NCBI GenBank assembly: GCA_009663005.1
Contig: VIGQ01001306.1
Coordinates: 1-12,236 of the forward strand
Length of the DNA stretch: 12,236 bases
Direction of reading: 5' to 3'
From: Actinidia chinensis
Lineage: Eukaryota > Streptophyta > Magnoliopsida > Ericales > Actinidiaceae
The notes under the pieces are model-generated. The model ran no database searches. It had not been told where the DNA came from and worked only from the letters and a program-made list of their open reading frames with translations. Within the stretch, counting starts at the first letter, position 1. The number at the start of each line of letters is the position of its first letter. The translations under genes were made by a program, and so were the position numbers. Below are positions 1 to 8,235 of this stretch, piece by piece.

Positions 1-5
1 TTCAA

Positions 6-1666
6 CTCGAATAAAAGAGCGAAGGGTTAGCCGCGCTCGTTTGCAGCTCCGAACTGCATTCCCGGCTTTAATCCAGTTTGCAATTCAGGAGAAAATCGCT
101 CAGAAAAATAGGCCGAACCGAACGAGGGTTCCGGAGCCTGTTCCTATGTAAGTTTTACCATTTGTTAACTCGATTAAAATGCGAGAAGGGGTTAGACGAG
201 CTGTTTGAAATCTCAGAACTGCCTCCTTCATGGCTTCCTCCAGTTGCACTTGGTAGAAAAATCCAAGGGAAAGCAAGCCGACCTCGACGAGGGTTCAAGA
301 TTGTCCAATGTAATTATTTTACAAGTTAACTCGATTAAAACGCGAGAAGGGGTTAAGCCGAGCTGTTTGGCCGCTTGCCCTGCCTCATGGCTTAAATCCA
401 GTTGCACTGGTAGAGAAGTTGGTTAGAGCCTCTCCGTGAACGGCAAGCGAAACCGAACCGAGGGTTCCGAGCTGGGTTCTAATGTAATTTTTTACAAGTT
501 GACTCGATCCAATGCTGAGAAGAACGGGTTAGCGAGTTGGTTTTCATTCCGAACTGCCTAATGGCTTTTTTTTTTTAATCCAACTACATTTGGTCGTAGC
601 AAAATCCAAGGGATAGCTACCAAACTTGAACGAGGTTCCAAGCTTGTCAATGTAATTTTTTACAAGTGACTCTATTAAACGCGAGAAAGGGTTAGCCGAG
701 CTGATTTGAAGCTCCGAACTGCATTCACTAGCTATAATTCCAGGTTCCTGGTTTAGAAAAATCCAAGGCAAAGTTAGCCAAACTCGAACGAGGGTTCCGA
801 GTTATCAAAATAATGTTTTACAAGGTAAACTCGATTAAAATGCGAGGAGAGAATGGGGTTAGCCCGAATGGTTTGGACCTCCGAAACTTGCCTTCGCTAT
901 GCTTTACTCAGGTGCACATAGTAGAAAATCGATAGGAAAGCTAGCTGAACTCGAACGAGGGTTCGAGCTTGTCCATGTAATTTTTTTATAAGTAACCGCT
1001 TTAAAACGCGACGAGAAGGGTTAGCCGAGCTATTTGGAGCTACGAACTGCATTCACTGATTTAATCCAGTTGCACTAGTCGAAAAATCGATAATTAAGGA
1101 AAGATAGTCGAACTCGACGAGGGTTCAGAGCCTAGTCCAATGTAAGTTTTGGTGACAAGTTAACTCGATTTTTAAAACGCGCGCGGGTTTAGACGAGCTA
1201 TTTTGAAGCTCCGAACTGCCTTCAACTGGCTTTATCCAGTTGCACCTTGTAGAAAAATCCCCAAGGGAGGAAGCAAGCCGAAACTCGCACGAGTGTCTGA
1301 CTTGTCCAATGCCATTTTTTCCAAGTTAAACTCATAAAAACGCGAAAGGCAGTTTAGCCAAGATGATTTTTGAAGCTCGAACTGCATTCATTCACTAAGC
1401 TTCTCCATCTCGGTTCACTTGGTAGAAAAATCCAAGGAAAAAGTTAGTCGAACTCGAACGACGGTTCCGAGACCGTCCAATGTAATTTTTGACAAGTTAA
1501 CTCGATTAAAGGCGGAGACTGGGTTAGCCGAACTCTTTGTAAACTCCGAAACAATACCTTCAGTTGGCTTTAATCAACTGCAATTTGGTAGAAAAATCCA
1601 AGGATAGCTTACCCAAAACTTAACGGGGTTCCCAGCTTGTCTCCAATGTAATTTTTTAAAAGTTAA
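6..1666. repeat. Left higher-order repeat, copy 1 (ten monomers)
   Basis: Monomer starts and classes are: 6 D1, 169 B, 330 B', 503 C, 670 A', 830 F, 996 D1, 1164 B, 1331 A, 1501 C. The unit is about 1.66 kb. D1 monomers here read TGTAAGTTTT rather than TGTAATTTTT before the next monomer. The A' monomer at 670 carries AAGGCAAAGTTAGCCAAAC and GAGTTATCA. The F monomer at 830 carries CAGGTGCACATAGTAG, and the C monomer at 503 carries CAACTACATTTGG. These rare variants return in the same order ten monomers later, which is why this is called a higher-order unit rather than a random mix. Part of the B' monomer (411-446) is too divergent to align and may be read error. Confidence 0.75.
329..345 (+). 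other. CENP-B-box-like sequence (partial match), exemplar
   Basis: The 17 bases from 329 read A, then CTCGATTAAAACGCGA. Against the essential positions of the mammalian CENP-B box (TTCG, A, CGGG), seven of nine match; the mismatches are C for the first T and C for the third base of CGGG. Intact copies also occur at 3982-3998 and 6767-6783. Classes A, C, F and G alter the CGCG part. Binding is not established, and outside mammals the box is not generally expected. Confidence 0.25.
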
Positions 1667-2640
1667 CTCGATTAAAACCGAGCAGGGGTAGCCGAGTAGT
1701 AGGGATAGTTTGGAAGCTCCCGAAAATGCATTCATGGCTTTACTCCAGTTTGCACTTAGTAGAAAAATCGATAAGAAAAATAGCGAACTCGAATACGGGG
1801 TTCCGAGCCTGTCACACACATGTAAGTTTTTACAAGTTAACTCGATTATTAAAATGCGGCGCAGGGGTTGAGACGAGCTGTTTTGAAGCTCGAACGCCGC
1901 ACTGGCTTTCATCCAGTTGCACTTGGTAGAAAAAAATCCAGGGAAAGCAAGCCGACTCGAACGAGGGTTCCTAGCTTCCAATGTCCCTCTTTCCCCGTTC
2001 CCTCGATTAAAACTGCGAGAAGGGTTAGCCGAGGTTTGGAGCTCTGAACTGCCTTCAACTTGGCTTAATTCAGTTGCACTTGGTTTAGAGGACAATCTAA
2101 GGGAAGCAACCGAACTCGAACGAGGGTTCGAGCTTGGCTACATGTAATTTGTACAAGGACTCGATTAAAATGGCTGAGAACGGAGTTGAGCCGAGTTGGT
2201 TTTAAATTCCGAACTGCCTTCACTGCTTTAATCCAACTACAATTTGGTAGCCAAAATCCAAGGGATAGCTACCCAAACTGGAACGAGGGTTCCAAGCTGT
2301 CCAATGTAATTTTTTACACGTTGACTCTCTTAAAACGCGAGAAAGGGTTAGCCGAGCTGATTTGAAGATCGAATGCATTCACTAGATATAATCCAGGTTT
2401 TCAATGGAGAAAAAATCCAAGGCAAAGTTAGCAAAACTCGAACGAGGGGGCCGAGCTTATCACATCTCCGTTTTCCAAGTAACTCGTTTTAAAATGCTGA
2501 GAAGGGGTTAGCCGAACTGGTTGAAGCTCCGAACTGCCTTGCTTGCTTTATCCAGGTGCAACATAATAGAAAAATTGATGGAAAGGCAGATGAACTCGAA
2601 CGAGGGTTTCGAGCTTGCTCCATATAATTTTTATAAGTGA
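1667..2640. repeat. Left higher-order repeat, copy 2 (first six monomers only)
   Basis: Monomer starts and classes are: 1667 D1, 1841 B, 2002 B', 2160 C, 2325 A', 2483 F, matching the first six monomers of the unit beginning at 6. Diagnostic shared variants are CCAACTACAATTTGG at 2160 (compare 503), AAGGCAAAGTTAGCAAAAC with GAGCTTATCA at 2325 (compare 670), and CAGGTGCAACATAATAG with AGATGAACTCG at 2483 (compare 830). The start-to-start distance between matching C monomers is 1657 bp. The expected D1 and B monomers do not follow; the register breaks at about 2641. An insertion of about 10 bp near 1697-1707 is private to this copy. Confidence 0.72.
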
Positions 2641-3153
2641 CTCGCTTATTTTTTTATTTAATAAAACGCGAGGGAAAAGCAGTTAGCGAGCTGATTTGAA
2701 GCTCCAAAACTGCATTTTCCCTCTCTATCCTCCAGGTTCACTTGGTAGAAAAATCCAAGGAAAAAGTTAGGCCGCCCTCGAACGAAGGTTCACGAGCTCG
2801 TCCAATGTAATTGTTGTACAAGTTAACTCTATTAAAACGCGAGAAAGGGTTAGCTGAACTTGTTTTTAAGCTCCGAAATGCCTTCACTTGATTTAATCCA
2901 GTTGTTACTTGGGTAAAAAAATCGAGACTCCAGCTTCGCGAACTCGAACGAGGGTTCCGAGCTTGTCCAAGGTAATTTTACAAGTTAATCGATTAAAACG
3001 AGAGAAGGGGTTAGCCGGAGCTAGTTTGAAGCTCCCAATGCCCTCACTGGCTTTACTCCCAGTTGCACTTGGTGAATTGAAAAATCCAAGGGAAAGCAAA
3101 GCCAAACTCGAACGGGGTTCGCGCTTTATCGAATATAATTTTTAACAAAGTCA
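2641..3153. repeat. Register-break segment of three irregular monomers
   Basis: Starts are 2641 (class A, closest to the A at 1331, sharing a GCAGTTAGC-like word), 2827 (unassigned, with CACTTGATTTAATCC and a scrambled segment near 2920-2940), and 2989 (B-like body with an E-like tail, TTATCGAATATAA). The first spacing, 186 bp, is the longest in the window because of an A/T-rich insert at its start. This segment replaces the D1-B pair predicted by the left ten-monomer unit, so it marks a junction, deletion or local rearrangement. Confidence 0.55.
2645..2664. other. A/T-rich insert at monomer start
   Basis: About 16 extra A/T bases lie between CTCG and TAAAACGCGAG of the monomer at 2641, making this the longest spacing in the array. 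It coincides with the left register break, so it could be a real junction scar, but similar inserts near 566-576 (11 T), 6995-7000 and 12198-12210 suggest read error. Confidence 0.55.
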
Positions 3154-3982
3154 CTCGATTAAAATGCGAAAAAGGGGTTCGCCGAACTGGTTTTGAAGCC
3201 TCCGAACTGCCTTTGTTTGCTTAACCGCCAGTTGCACTGGTAGCACCACTCGGCTAGGCCCGCTAGCGAACTCGAACTGAGGGTTCGAGTTGTCAATTGT
3301 AATTTTTTTTCCAAGTTAACTCGATTTTTAAAACGCAAAGAAGGGGTTAGCCGAACTAGTTTGAAAAGCTCGACCTGCATTCAACTGGCTTTAATCCAGT
3401 TGCATTAGTACAAAACTCGCTAAGAAGATAGCCAGAACTCGAACTAGGGGTTCTGAGCCTGTCCAATGTAAGTTTTTACAGTTTAAACTCGATTATTACA
3501 CCGCGAGAAGGGGCGGAAGGGGTTAGCGAACGTTTTTAAGCTCCGAACGGCCATCACTGGCTTTTCAATCAGTGCACTTGGTATAGAGACAAATCAAGGG
3601 AAAGCAAGCCGAACTCGAACAGGGTTTTGAGCTGTACAATGCAATTTTTTCAAGTTAAACCGATTTAAAACACGAAAAGCAGAGCGAAGCTGGATTGAAG
3701 CTGCCAACTGAATTCACTGATATAATCCAGGTTCCCTTGGTTTAGAAAAAATCCAAGGAAAAGTTAGCCGAACTCGAACGCACGGTTCCGAGCCCGTCCA
3801 ATGTAATTTTTTAAAGGTTAACTCAGATTAAAATACGAGAACGGGTTAGCCGCGCTCGTTGTAAAACTCCGAACTTACCGTCATAGCTTTAATCCAATGC
3901 ATTTGGTAGAAAAATCCAAGGGGATAGGCTACACCAAACTGATGAGGGTTCCCCGCTATCCAATGTATATTTTACAAGTTAA
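3154..3982. repeat. F-D1-B-A-C block, third partial copy of the left unit
   Basis: Starts and classes are: 3154 F, 3320 D1, 3488 B, 3660 A, 3822 C. This is the same order as 830-1666. The D1 monomer again ends with TGTAAGTTTTT, the variant restricted to D monomers of the left third of the window. The C monomer at 3822 carries a GGATAGGCTACACCAAAC version of the C-class word. The segment 3154-3320 contains a poorly aligning stretch near 3243-3265. Confidence 0.62.
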
Positions 3983-4150
3983 CTCGATTAAAACGCGAGA
4001 CGAGAATGGGTTAGCCTGAGCTATTTTGAGCTGTGAACTACCTTCACTGCTTAATATAGTTGCACTTGGTAGAATAGAAAATACAAGGGAAAGACAAGCC
4101 GAACTCGAACGTGGGTTCAGAGTTGTCCAATGTAATTTTTTACAAGTTAA
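3983..4150. repeat. Transitional monomer between left and central class sets
   Basis: The first half carries TTAATATAGTTGCACTTGG, as in class F. The second half carries AAGGGAAAGACAAGCC, as in class B. To its left D monomers are of the D1 type; to its right they are D2, and classes E, G and the typical right-hand A appear. It may be an F/B hybrid, but sequence noise makes this uncertain. Confidence 0.45.
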
Positions 4151-4314
4151 CTCGATTAAACACGAGAAGGGGGGGTAGCCCGCGCTGATTTGCAGCTGGC
4201 GAAACTGCATTCAGTAGATATAATCCAGGTTCACTTGGTAGACAAAAATCCAAGGAAAAGTTAGCCGAACTCAACAGGGTTCCGAGCCCGTCCAATGTTA
4301 ATTTTTTACAGTTA
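4151..4314. repeat. Class A monomer, exemplar
   Basis: Class A is marked by AGTAGATATAATCCAGG in place of the CACTGG hairpin arm, GGAAAAGTTAGCC, and GAGCCCGTCC near the end; most right-hand copies also have CACGAGAAGCGG near the start. It is the most frequent class (about 15 copies, for example 3660, 4966, 6130, 7425, 8733, 9228, 10047, 10515, 11638). Because ACTGG is lost, it cannot form the stem that other classes can. The A' variants at 670 and 2325 end in TTATCA instead. Confidence 0.8.
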
Positions 4315-4476
4315 CTCGATCAAAACGCGGAGAACGGGTTAGCAGAGCTAGTTGGAATCAGGAACTGCTTCCACTGGTTTTAATCCAGTTGCACTGGTAG
4401 AAAAATCAATAGGAAAGCAAGCCGAACTCGAACGAGGGTTCCGAGCTTTACGAATATAATTTTTTACAATGTATAA

Positions 4477-4640
4477 CTCGATTAAAATGCGAGAAGAGGT
4501 TAGCCGAACTGTTTGAAGCTCCGAACTGCCTTCGCTTGCGTTTAATCTAGTTGCACTTGGTAGAAAATCGATAGGGAAGCTTGTAGTCGAACTAGAACGA
4601 GGGTTCCGAGCTTGGTCCAATGTAATTTACAAGAGCCTAA
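4477..4640. repeat. Class F monomer, exemplar
   Basis: Class F has GCCGAACTG, CTTCGCTTGC, a TAATATAG or TAATCTAG word, ATCGATAGGGAAGC, and TAGTCGAACTAGAACGAGG, where the usual CTCGAACGAG dyad is changed to CTAGAACGAG. Copies are at 8236, 9565 and 11161, with earlier relatives at 830, 2483 and 3154. F' copies at 5613 and 6607 have CACTTCCTTAAATCC or a close form. Confidence 0.74.
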
Positions 4641-5128
4641 CTCGATTATTAAAATGCAGGGAGAAGGGGTCAACCAGAGCTTGTTTTGAAGCTCCAACTG
4701 GCATTCACTGCTTAATCCAGTTCCACTTAGAAGAAAATGATAAGAAAGCTAGCCGAACTCGGAACGGGGTTACGAAGCCTGCAAAGTAATTTTTTACACA
4801 GTTAATCGTTAAAACGTGAGAAGGTTTAGCCGAGCAATTTTGAAGATCTGAACTGCACTGCACTGGCTTTAATCCAGTTGAAATTCGTTAGAAAAATCCA
4901 AGGAAAGCTAAGCCGAACTTGAACGAGGGTTCCGAGGTTGTCTAATGTAATTTTTTACAAGTGAACTCGATAAAAACACGAGAAGCGGTTAGCCAAGCTG
5001 ATTTAAACGATCCGAACTGCATTCAGTAGATATATCCAAGGTTCACTGGTAGAAAAATCCAAGGGAAAGTTAGCCGAAAACTCGAACGAGGTTCCGAGCC
5101 CGTCCAATGTAATTTTTTACAAGTTGAA

Positions 5129-5286
5129 CTCGATTAAAAGCTGAGAACGGTTAGCCGAGTTGAGTTAAACTCTGAAGATGCCTCACTTGGCTTGAATCAA
5201 CCTGCATTTGGTAGAAAAGTCCTAAGGAAGTACCCAAAATGAAACGAGGGTTCCGAGCCCGGTCCAATGTAATTTTACAAGGTTGA
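5129..5286. repeat. Hybrid monomer: class C body with class A tail
   Basis: The body carries CATTTGGTAG and a TACCCAAA word as in C, but the tail reads TTCCGAGCCCGGTCC as in A instead of TTCCAAGCTTGTCC. It sits between A (4966) and C (5287), giving the order A, C/A, C. This is what a crossover displaced by one monomer between an A and its neighbouring C would leave. Confidence 0.6.
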
Positions 5287-6069
5287 CTCGATAAATGCGA
5301 GAACGGGTCGGGTAGCCGAGTTGTTTTTTCAACTCCGAACTTACCTTCACTGGCTTTTTTAATCCAACTGCATTTGCGTAGAAAAACCCAAGGATAGCTA
5401 CCCAACTTGAAAGAGGGTTCAAGCTGTTCCATGTATTTTTTACAAGTTAACTCATTAAAAACTCGAAAAAGGGGGTTAGTGAGCTGTTTTAAAAGCTCCT
5501 AACTGATTTCACTGCGCTTTAATCCAGTTGACACTTGATAGAAAAAATCAGGGAAGCTTAGCGAACTCGAACGAGGGTTCTGAGCTTGTCCAATATAATT
5601 TTTTACAGTTAACTCGATTAAAATGCGAGAAGGGGTTAGGCGAATGGTTTAAAGCTAAGAATTGCCTCACTTCCTTAAATCCAGATGCACTTGGTCAGAT
5701 GAAAAATGCAATTAGGGGAGTTGATAGGAAGTGTTGCCGAACTAGATCCGAGGGATTACGAGCCTGTCCAATGTAATTTTACAAGTCTAAACTCGATTAA
5801 AATGCGAGAAGGGTTTAAAACTGAGTTGTTTGAAACTACGAAACTGCCTCACTGGCTTTAATCCAACTGCACTTGGTGAAAAATCAATAGGAAAGCTAGC
5901 GAACTCGGACGAGGGTTCCGAGCCGTGTCTATATAATTTTTTTACAAGTTAACTCTATTTTAAAACGCGAGAAGGGGTTAGCCGAGCTGTTTGAAGCTTT
6001 TGAACTCCTTCACTGGCTTTAAGCAAGTTGCACTTGGTAAAATCCAAGGGAAGCAAGCCGAACTCGAAC

Positions 6070-6089
6070 GGGGGGGGGGGGGGAAAAAA
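6070..6089. other. Homopolymer insert, 14 G then 6 A
   Basis: It interrupts CGAACGAGGG of the B' monomer at 5953 and is seen in no other copy. It begins within the natural G-rich word. It is most likely a sequencing artefact. Confidence 0.8.
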
Positions 6090-6289
6090 GGGTTCCGAGG
6101 TTGTCTAATGTAATTTTTTACAAAATTAACTCGATTAAAACACGAGAAGCGGTTAGCCGAGCTTGATTGAAAGCTCCGGAACTGCATTCAGTAGATATAA
6201 CCAGGTACTTGTAGAAAATCCAAGGCGAAATTAGCCGAACTCGAACGAGGGTTCGAGCCGCCATACCAATGTAATTTTTTACAAGTTAA

Positions 6290-6451
6290 CTCGATTAAAA
6301 TGCCCAGAGAACGGGGTGGCCGAGTGGTTTTAAACTCCGGAATACCTTCACGGCTTTAATCCAACGCCATTTGGTAGACAAATCCAAGGGATAGCATACA
6401 CCAAACTGAACGAGGGTTCAAGATTGTCCAATGTAATTTTTTACAAGTTAA
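6290..6451. repeat. Class C monomer, exemplar
   Basis: Class C has GAGAACGGGG, a TTTTAAACTCC word, CCAACTGCATTTGG (here slightly altered), GGATAGCTACCCAAAC and TTCCAAGCTTGTCC. Copies are at 503, 1501, 2160, 3822, 5129, 5287 and 8896. The CCAACTG change weakens the CACTGG/CCAGTG stem present in B and D. Confidence 0.75.
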
Positions 6452-6926
6452 CTCAATTAAAACTCGAGAAGGGTTAGCACTGAGAGTTTTATAAGCTCTA
6501 ACTGATTTCACTGCTTTAATCCAGTTGCATTGATAGAAAAATCCAAGGGAAAGCTAGCCGAATCGAACGCGGGTTCCGAGCTTGTTCAATAAATTTTTAC
6601 AAGTTACTCGATAAATGCAAGAAGCGGTAGGCGAATGGTTTGAAGCTCCGAATGACCTTCACTTCCTAAATTCCAATTGCACTTGGTTAGAAAAATCAAT
6701 AGAAAGCTAGCGAAAACTGAACGCTGGGCTCCGAGCCTGTCCGAATGTAATTTTTTACAAGTTTAAACTCGATTAAAACGCGAGGAAGGGTTAGCCGGAG
6801 TGTTTGAAGATCTGAACTGCCTCACTGGCTTTAATCCAGTTGCACTTGGTAGAAAAATCAAGGGAAAGCAAGCCGAACTCGACCGAGGGTTACGAGCTTG
6901 TCCAATATAATTTTTACAAGTTAACT

Positions 6927-6935
6927 CCCCCCCCC
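6927..6935. other. Homopolymer insert, nine C
   Basis: It sits inside the otherwise invariant GTTAACTCGATT junction of the monomer starting at 6925. It is unique in the window and is most likely a sequencing artefact. Confidence 0.8.
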
Positions 6936-7165
6936 GATTTAAAACACGAGAACGCGGTTAGCCAAGCTGATTTGAAGCTCTAGAACTGCATCAGTTTTTT
7001 AGTAGATATAATCCAGTTCAAAGTGGGTAAGAAAATTCCAAGGGAAAGTGAGCCGAACTCGAACGAGGGTTCCGAGCCCGTCCAATGTAATTTTTTTACA
7101 ATGTTAACTCGATTAAAATGCGAGAAGGGGTTAAATGAGGCTTGTTGAAGCTCCGAACTGCATTC

Positions 7166-7182
7166 ACTGGCTTTAATCCAGT
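7166..7182. other. Inverted repeat ACTGG / CCAGT, exemplar
   Basis: ACTGG (7166-7170) and CCAGT (7178-7182) flank a seven-base CTTTAAT loop. The arrangement recurs in most B, B', D and G monomers. In some left-hand copies (near 1214 and 3383) the stem extends to seven pairs, CAACTGG with CCAGTTG. Class A loses the left arm and class C changes the right arm. Confidence 0.6.
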
Positions 7183-7297
7183 TACACTTTAGTAGAACAA
7201 ATCGATAAGAAGCTAGCCGAATCGAACGAGGGTTCCGAGCATCCAATGTAATTTTTTACAAGTTAATCGATTAAAACGCGGGAGAAGGGGGTTAGCC

Positions 7298-7313
7298 GAG
7301 CTGTTTGAAGCTC
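7298..7313. other. Inverted repeat GAGCT / AGCTC, exemplar
   Basis: GAGCT (7298-7302) and AGCTC (7309-7313) flank a six-base loop. The same dyad appears at 11505-11521 with a seven-base loop and in most A, B and D copies. Class E (AATTGGAAACTCAG) and class C (TTTTAAACTCC) lose one arm. Confidence 0.55.
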
Positions 7314-7576
7314 TGAACTGCTTCACTGGCTTTAATCCCAGTGCACTCGTAGAAAAATCCAAGGGAAAGCAAGCCGACTCGACCCGAGGGTTCGGGTTGT
7401 CTAATGTAATTTTTTACAAGTTAACTCGATTAAACACGAGAAGCGAGCGAGCTGATTTGAAGCTCCGACGCATCAGTAGATAGAATCCAGGTTCACTTGG
7501 TAGAGAAAAAATCCAAGGAAAGTTAGCCGACCTCACGAGGGGTTCGAGCCCGTCCATGTAATTTTTTACAAGTTAA

Positions 7577-7743
7577 CTCGAATAAAAGCCGGAGACACGG
7601 GTTAGCCGAGCAATTGGAAACTCAGAACTGCTTCACTGGTTTTAATCCAGTTGCACTTGGTAGAAAAATCCAGGGGGAAGCTATGAGAACCCAAACTTGA
7701 ACGAGGGTTCCAAGCTTGTCCAATGTTAATTTTTACAAGTTAA
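7577..7743. repeat. Hybrid monomer: class E front with class C tail
   Basis: The first half has CTCGAATAAAA, AATTGGAAACTCAGAACTG and CTTCACTGGTTTTAATCC, all class E. The second half has ACCCAAACTTGAACGAGG and TTCCAAGCTTGTCC, all class C. The switch lies between about 7640 and 7690. It is flanked by A on the left and G on the right, the normal left neighbour of E and right neighbour of C, so it bridges two register positions. Confidence 0.78.
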
Positions 7744-7916
7744 CTCAATTAAAACTCGCAGAAGCAGGGGAAGGGAGGAGTTAGCTGAGCTGATTGAAGC
7801 TACCGAACTGATTTCATGGCTTTATCAGTTGCACTGATAGAAAAATCCAAGGGAAAGCTAGCCGAACTCGAACGAAGGTGGTTCCGAGCTTGTCCAATGT
7901 AATTTTTTACAGTTAA
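7744..7916. repeat. Class G monomer, exemplar
   Basis: Class G has CTCAATTAAAACTCG, GAACTGATTTCA, a GCACTGATAG or CACTTGATAG word, and GGGAAAGCTAGCC. Copies are at 5451, 6452 and 9063. It follows C, or a monomer with a C-type tail, in every instance. Confidence 0.7.
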
Positions 7917-8075
7917 CTCGATGAAAAAATGAGAAGAAGCGGTTAGCGAGCTGATTTGAAGCTCCGAACTGCAATTCAGTAGATATAATCCAGGTTCATT
8001 GTAGAAAAATCCAAAGGAAAGTTAGCCGAACGCGAACGAGGGTTCCGAGCCCGTCAATGAATTTTTTTCAAGTAA

Positions 8076-8235
8076 TCGAATAAAAACGCGAGAAGGGTTA
8101 GCCGAGCTAATTGGAAACTCAGAACTCTGCTTCACTGGTTTTAATCAGTGCAATTGAGTAGAAAAATCCAATAGGAAAGATAAGCCGAACTCGAACGAGG
8201 GTTTCCGAGATTACCGAATATAATTTTTACAAGAA
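8076..8235. repeat. Class E monomer, exemplar
   Basis: Class E starts with CGAATAAAA rather than CGATTAAAA. It has AATTGGAAACTCAGAAC, CTTCACTGGTTTTAATC, ATCAATAGG (here CCAATAGG), and a TTACCGAATATAA tail in place of TTGTCCAATGTAA. Copies are at 4315, 9394 and 10989, with a half copy at 7577. It is always preceded by A and, apart from the hybrid at 7577, followed by F. Confidence 0.78.

Larger units (their letters stand above)
4151..5450. repeat. Central block A-E-F-D2-B'-A-C-C (eight monomers)
   Basis: Starts and classes are: 4151 A, 4315 E, 4477 F, 4641 D2, 4806 B', 4966 A, 5129 C with an A-like tail, 5287 C. The order A-E-F-D2-B'-A-C recurs at 7917-9062, so this block is a diverged relative of the eight-monomer unit there. 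The C-C doublet is unusual and is treated separately at 5129. Confidence 0.65.
5451..6451. repeat. Central block G-F'-H-B'-A-C (six monomers)
   Basis: Starts and classes are: 5451 G, 5613 F', 5792 a mixed monomer here called H (CAACTGCACTTGG with ATCAATAGG), 5953 B', 6130 A, 6290 C. G and F' recur together at 6452 and 6607. The F' monomer has an unalignable insert near 5694-5735, and the B' monomer has a G/A homopolymer insert at 6070-6089. Both probably come from sequencing. Confidence 0.58.
6452..7743. repeat. Central block G-F'-B-A-D2-B'-A-(E/C) (eight monomers)
   Basis: Starts and classes are: 6452 G, 6607 F', 6768 B, 6925 A, 7108 D2, 7268 B', 7425 A, 7577 E/C hybrid. The five-monomer run B-A-D2-B'-A also occurs at 9889-10674 and 11478-12236. 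In all three places its B monomer has the private variant TACGAGCTTGTCCAATATAA or a noisy form of it. This shows that the run moved or was copied as a block. Confidence 0.65.

Noticed and set aside
78..426. Short plus-strand open frames of 60 to 90 codons here and throughout
   Set aside because: All are shorter than or about as long as the stop spacing expected from a repeat with scattered frameshifts, and all lie entirely in satellite sequence.
1574..2095. 173-codon open frame on the minus strand
   Set aside because: It also spans about three monomers with monomer-periodic peptide words. Copies of the same monomers elsewhere have stops in this frame, so there is no conserved coding.
2641..3153. 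Mobile-element insertion at the register break
   Set aside because: No terminal repeats, target-site duplication, or transposase-like or polyA-tailed unit is visible, and the segment still aligns as satellite monomers.
6070..6089. G-run as a G-quadruplex or biological homopolymer tract
   Set aside because: It is present in only one of about 75 copies and starts exactly at a natural G run, as in homopolymer mis-calling.
6312..6450. Possible tRNA gene suggested by TGGCCGAGTGGTTTTAAA
   Set aside because: Only the A-box-like word fits. No acceptor stem, anticodon arm or correctly spaced T arm follows; the B-like word is roughly 100 bases downstream and this is an ordinary class C monomer.
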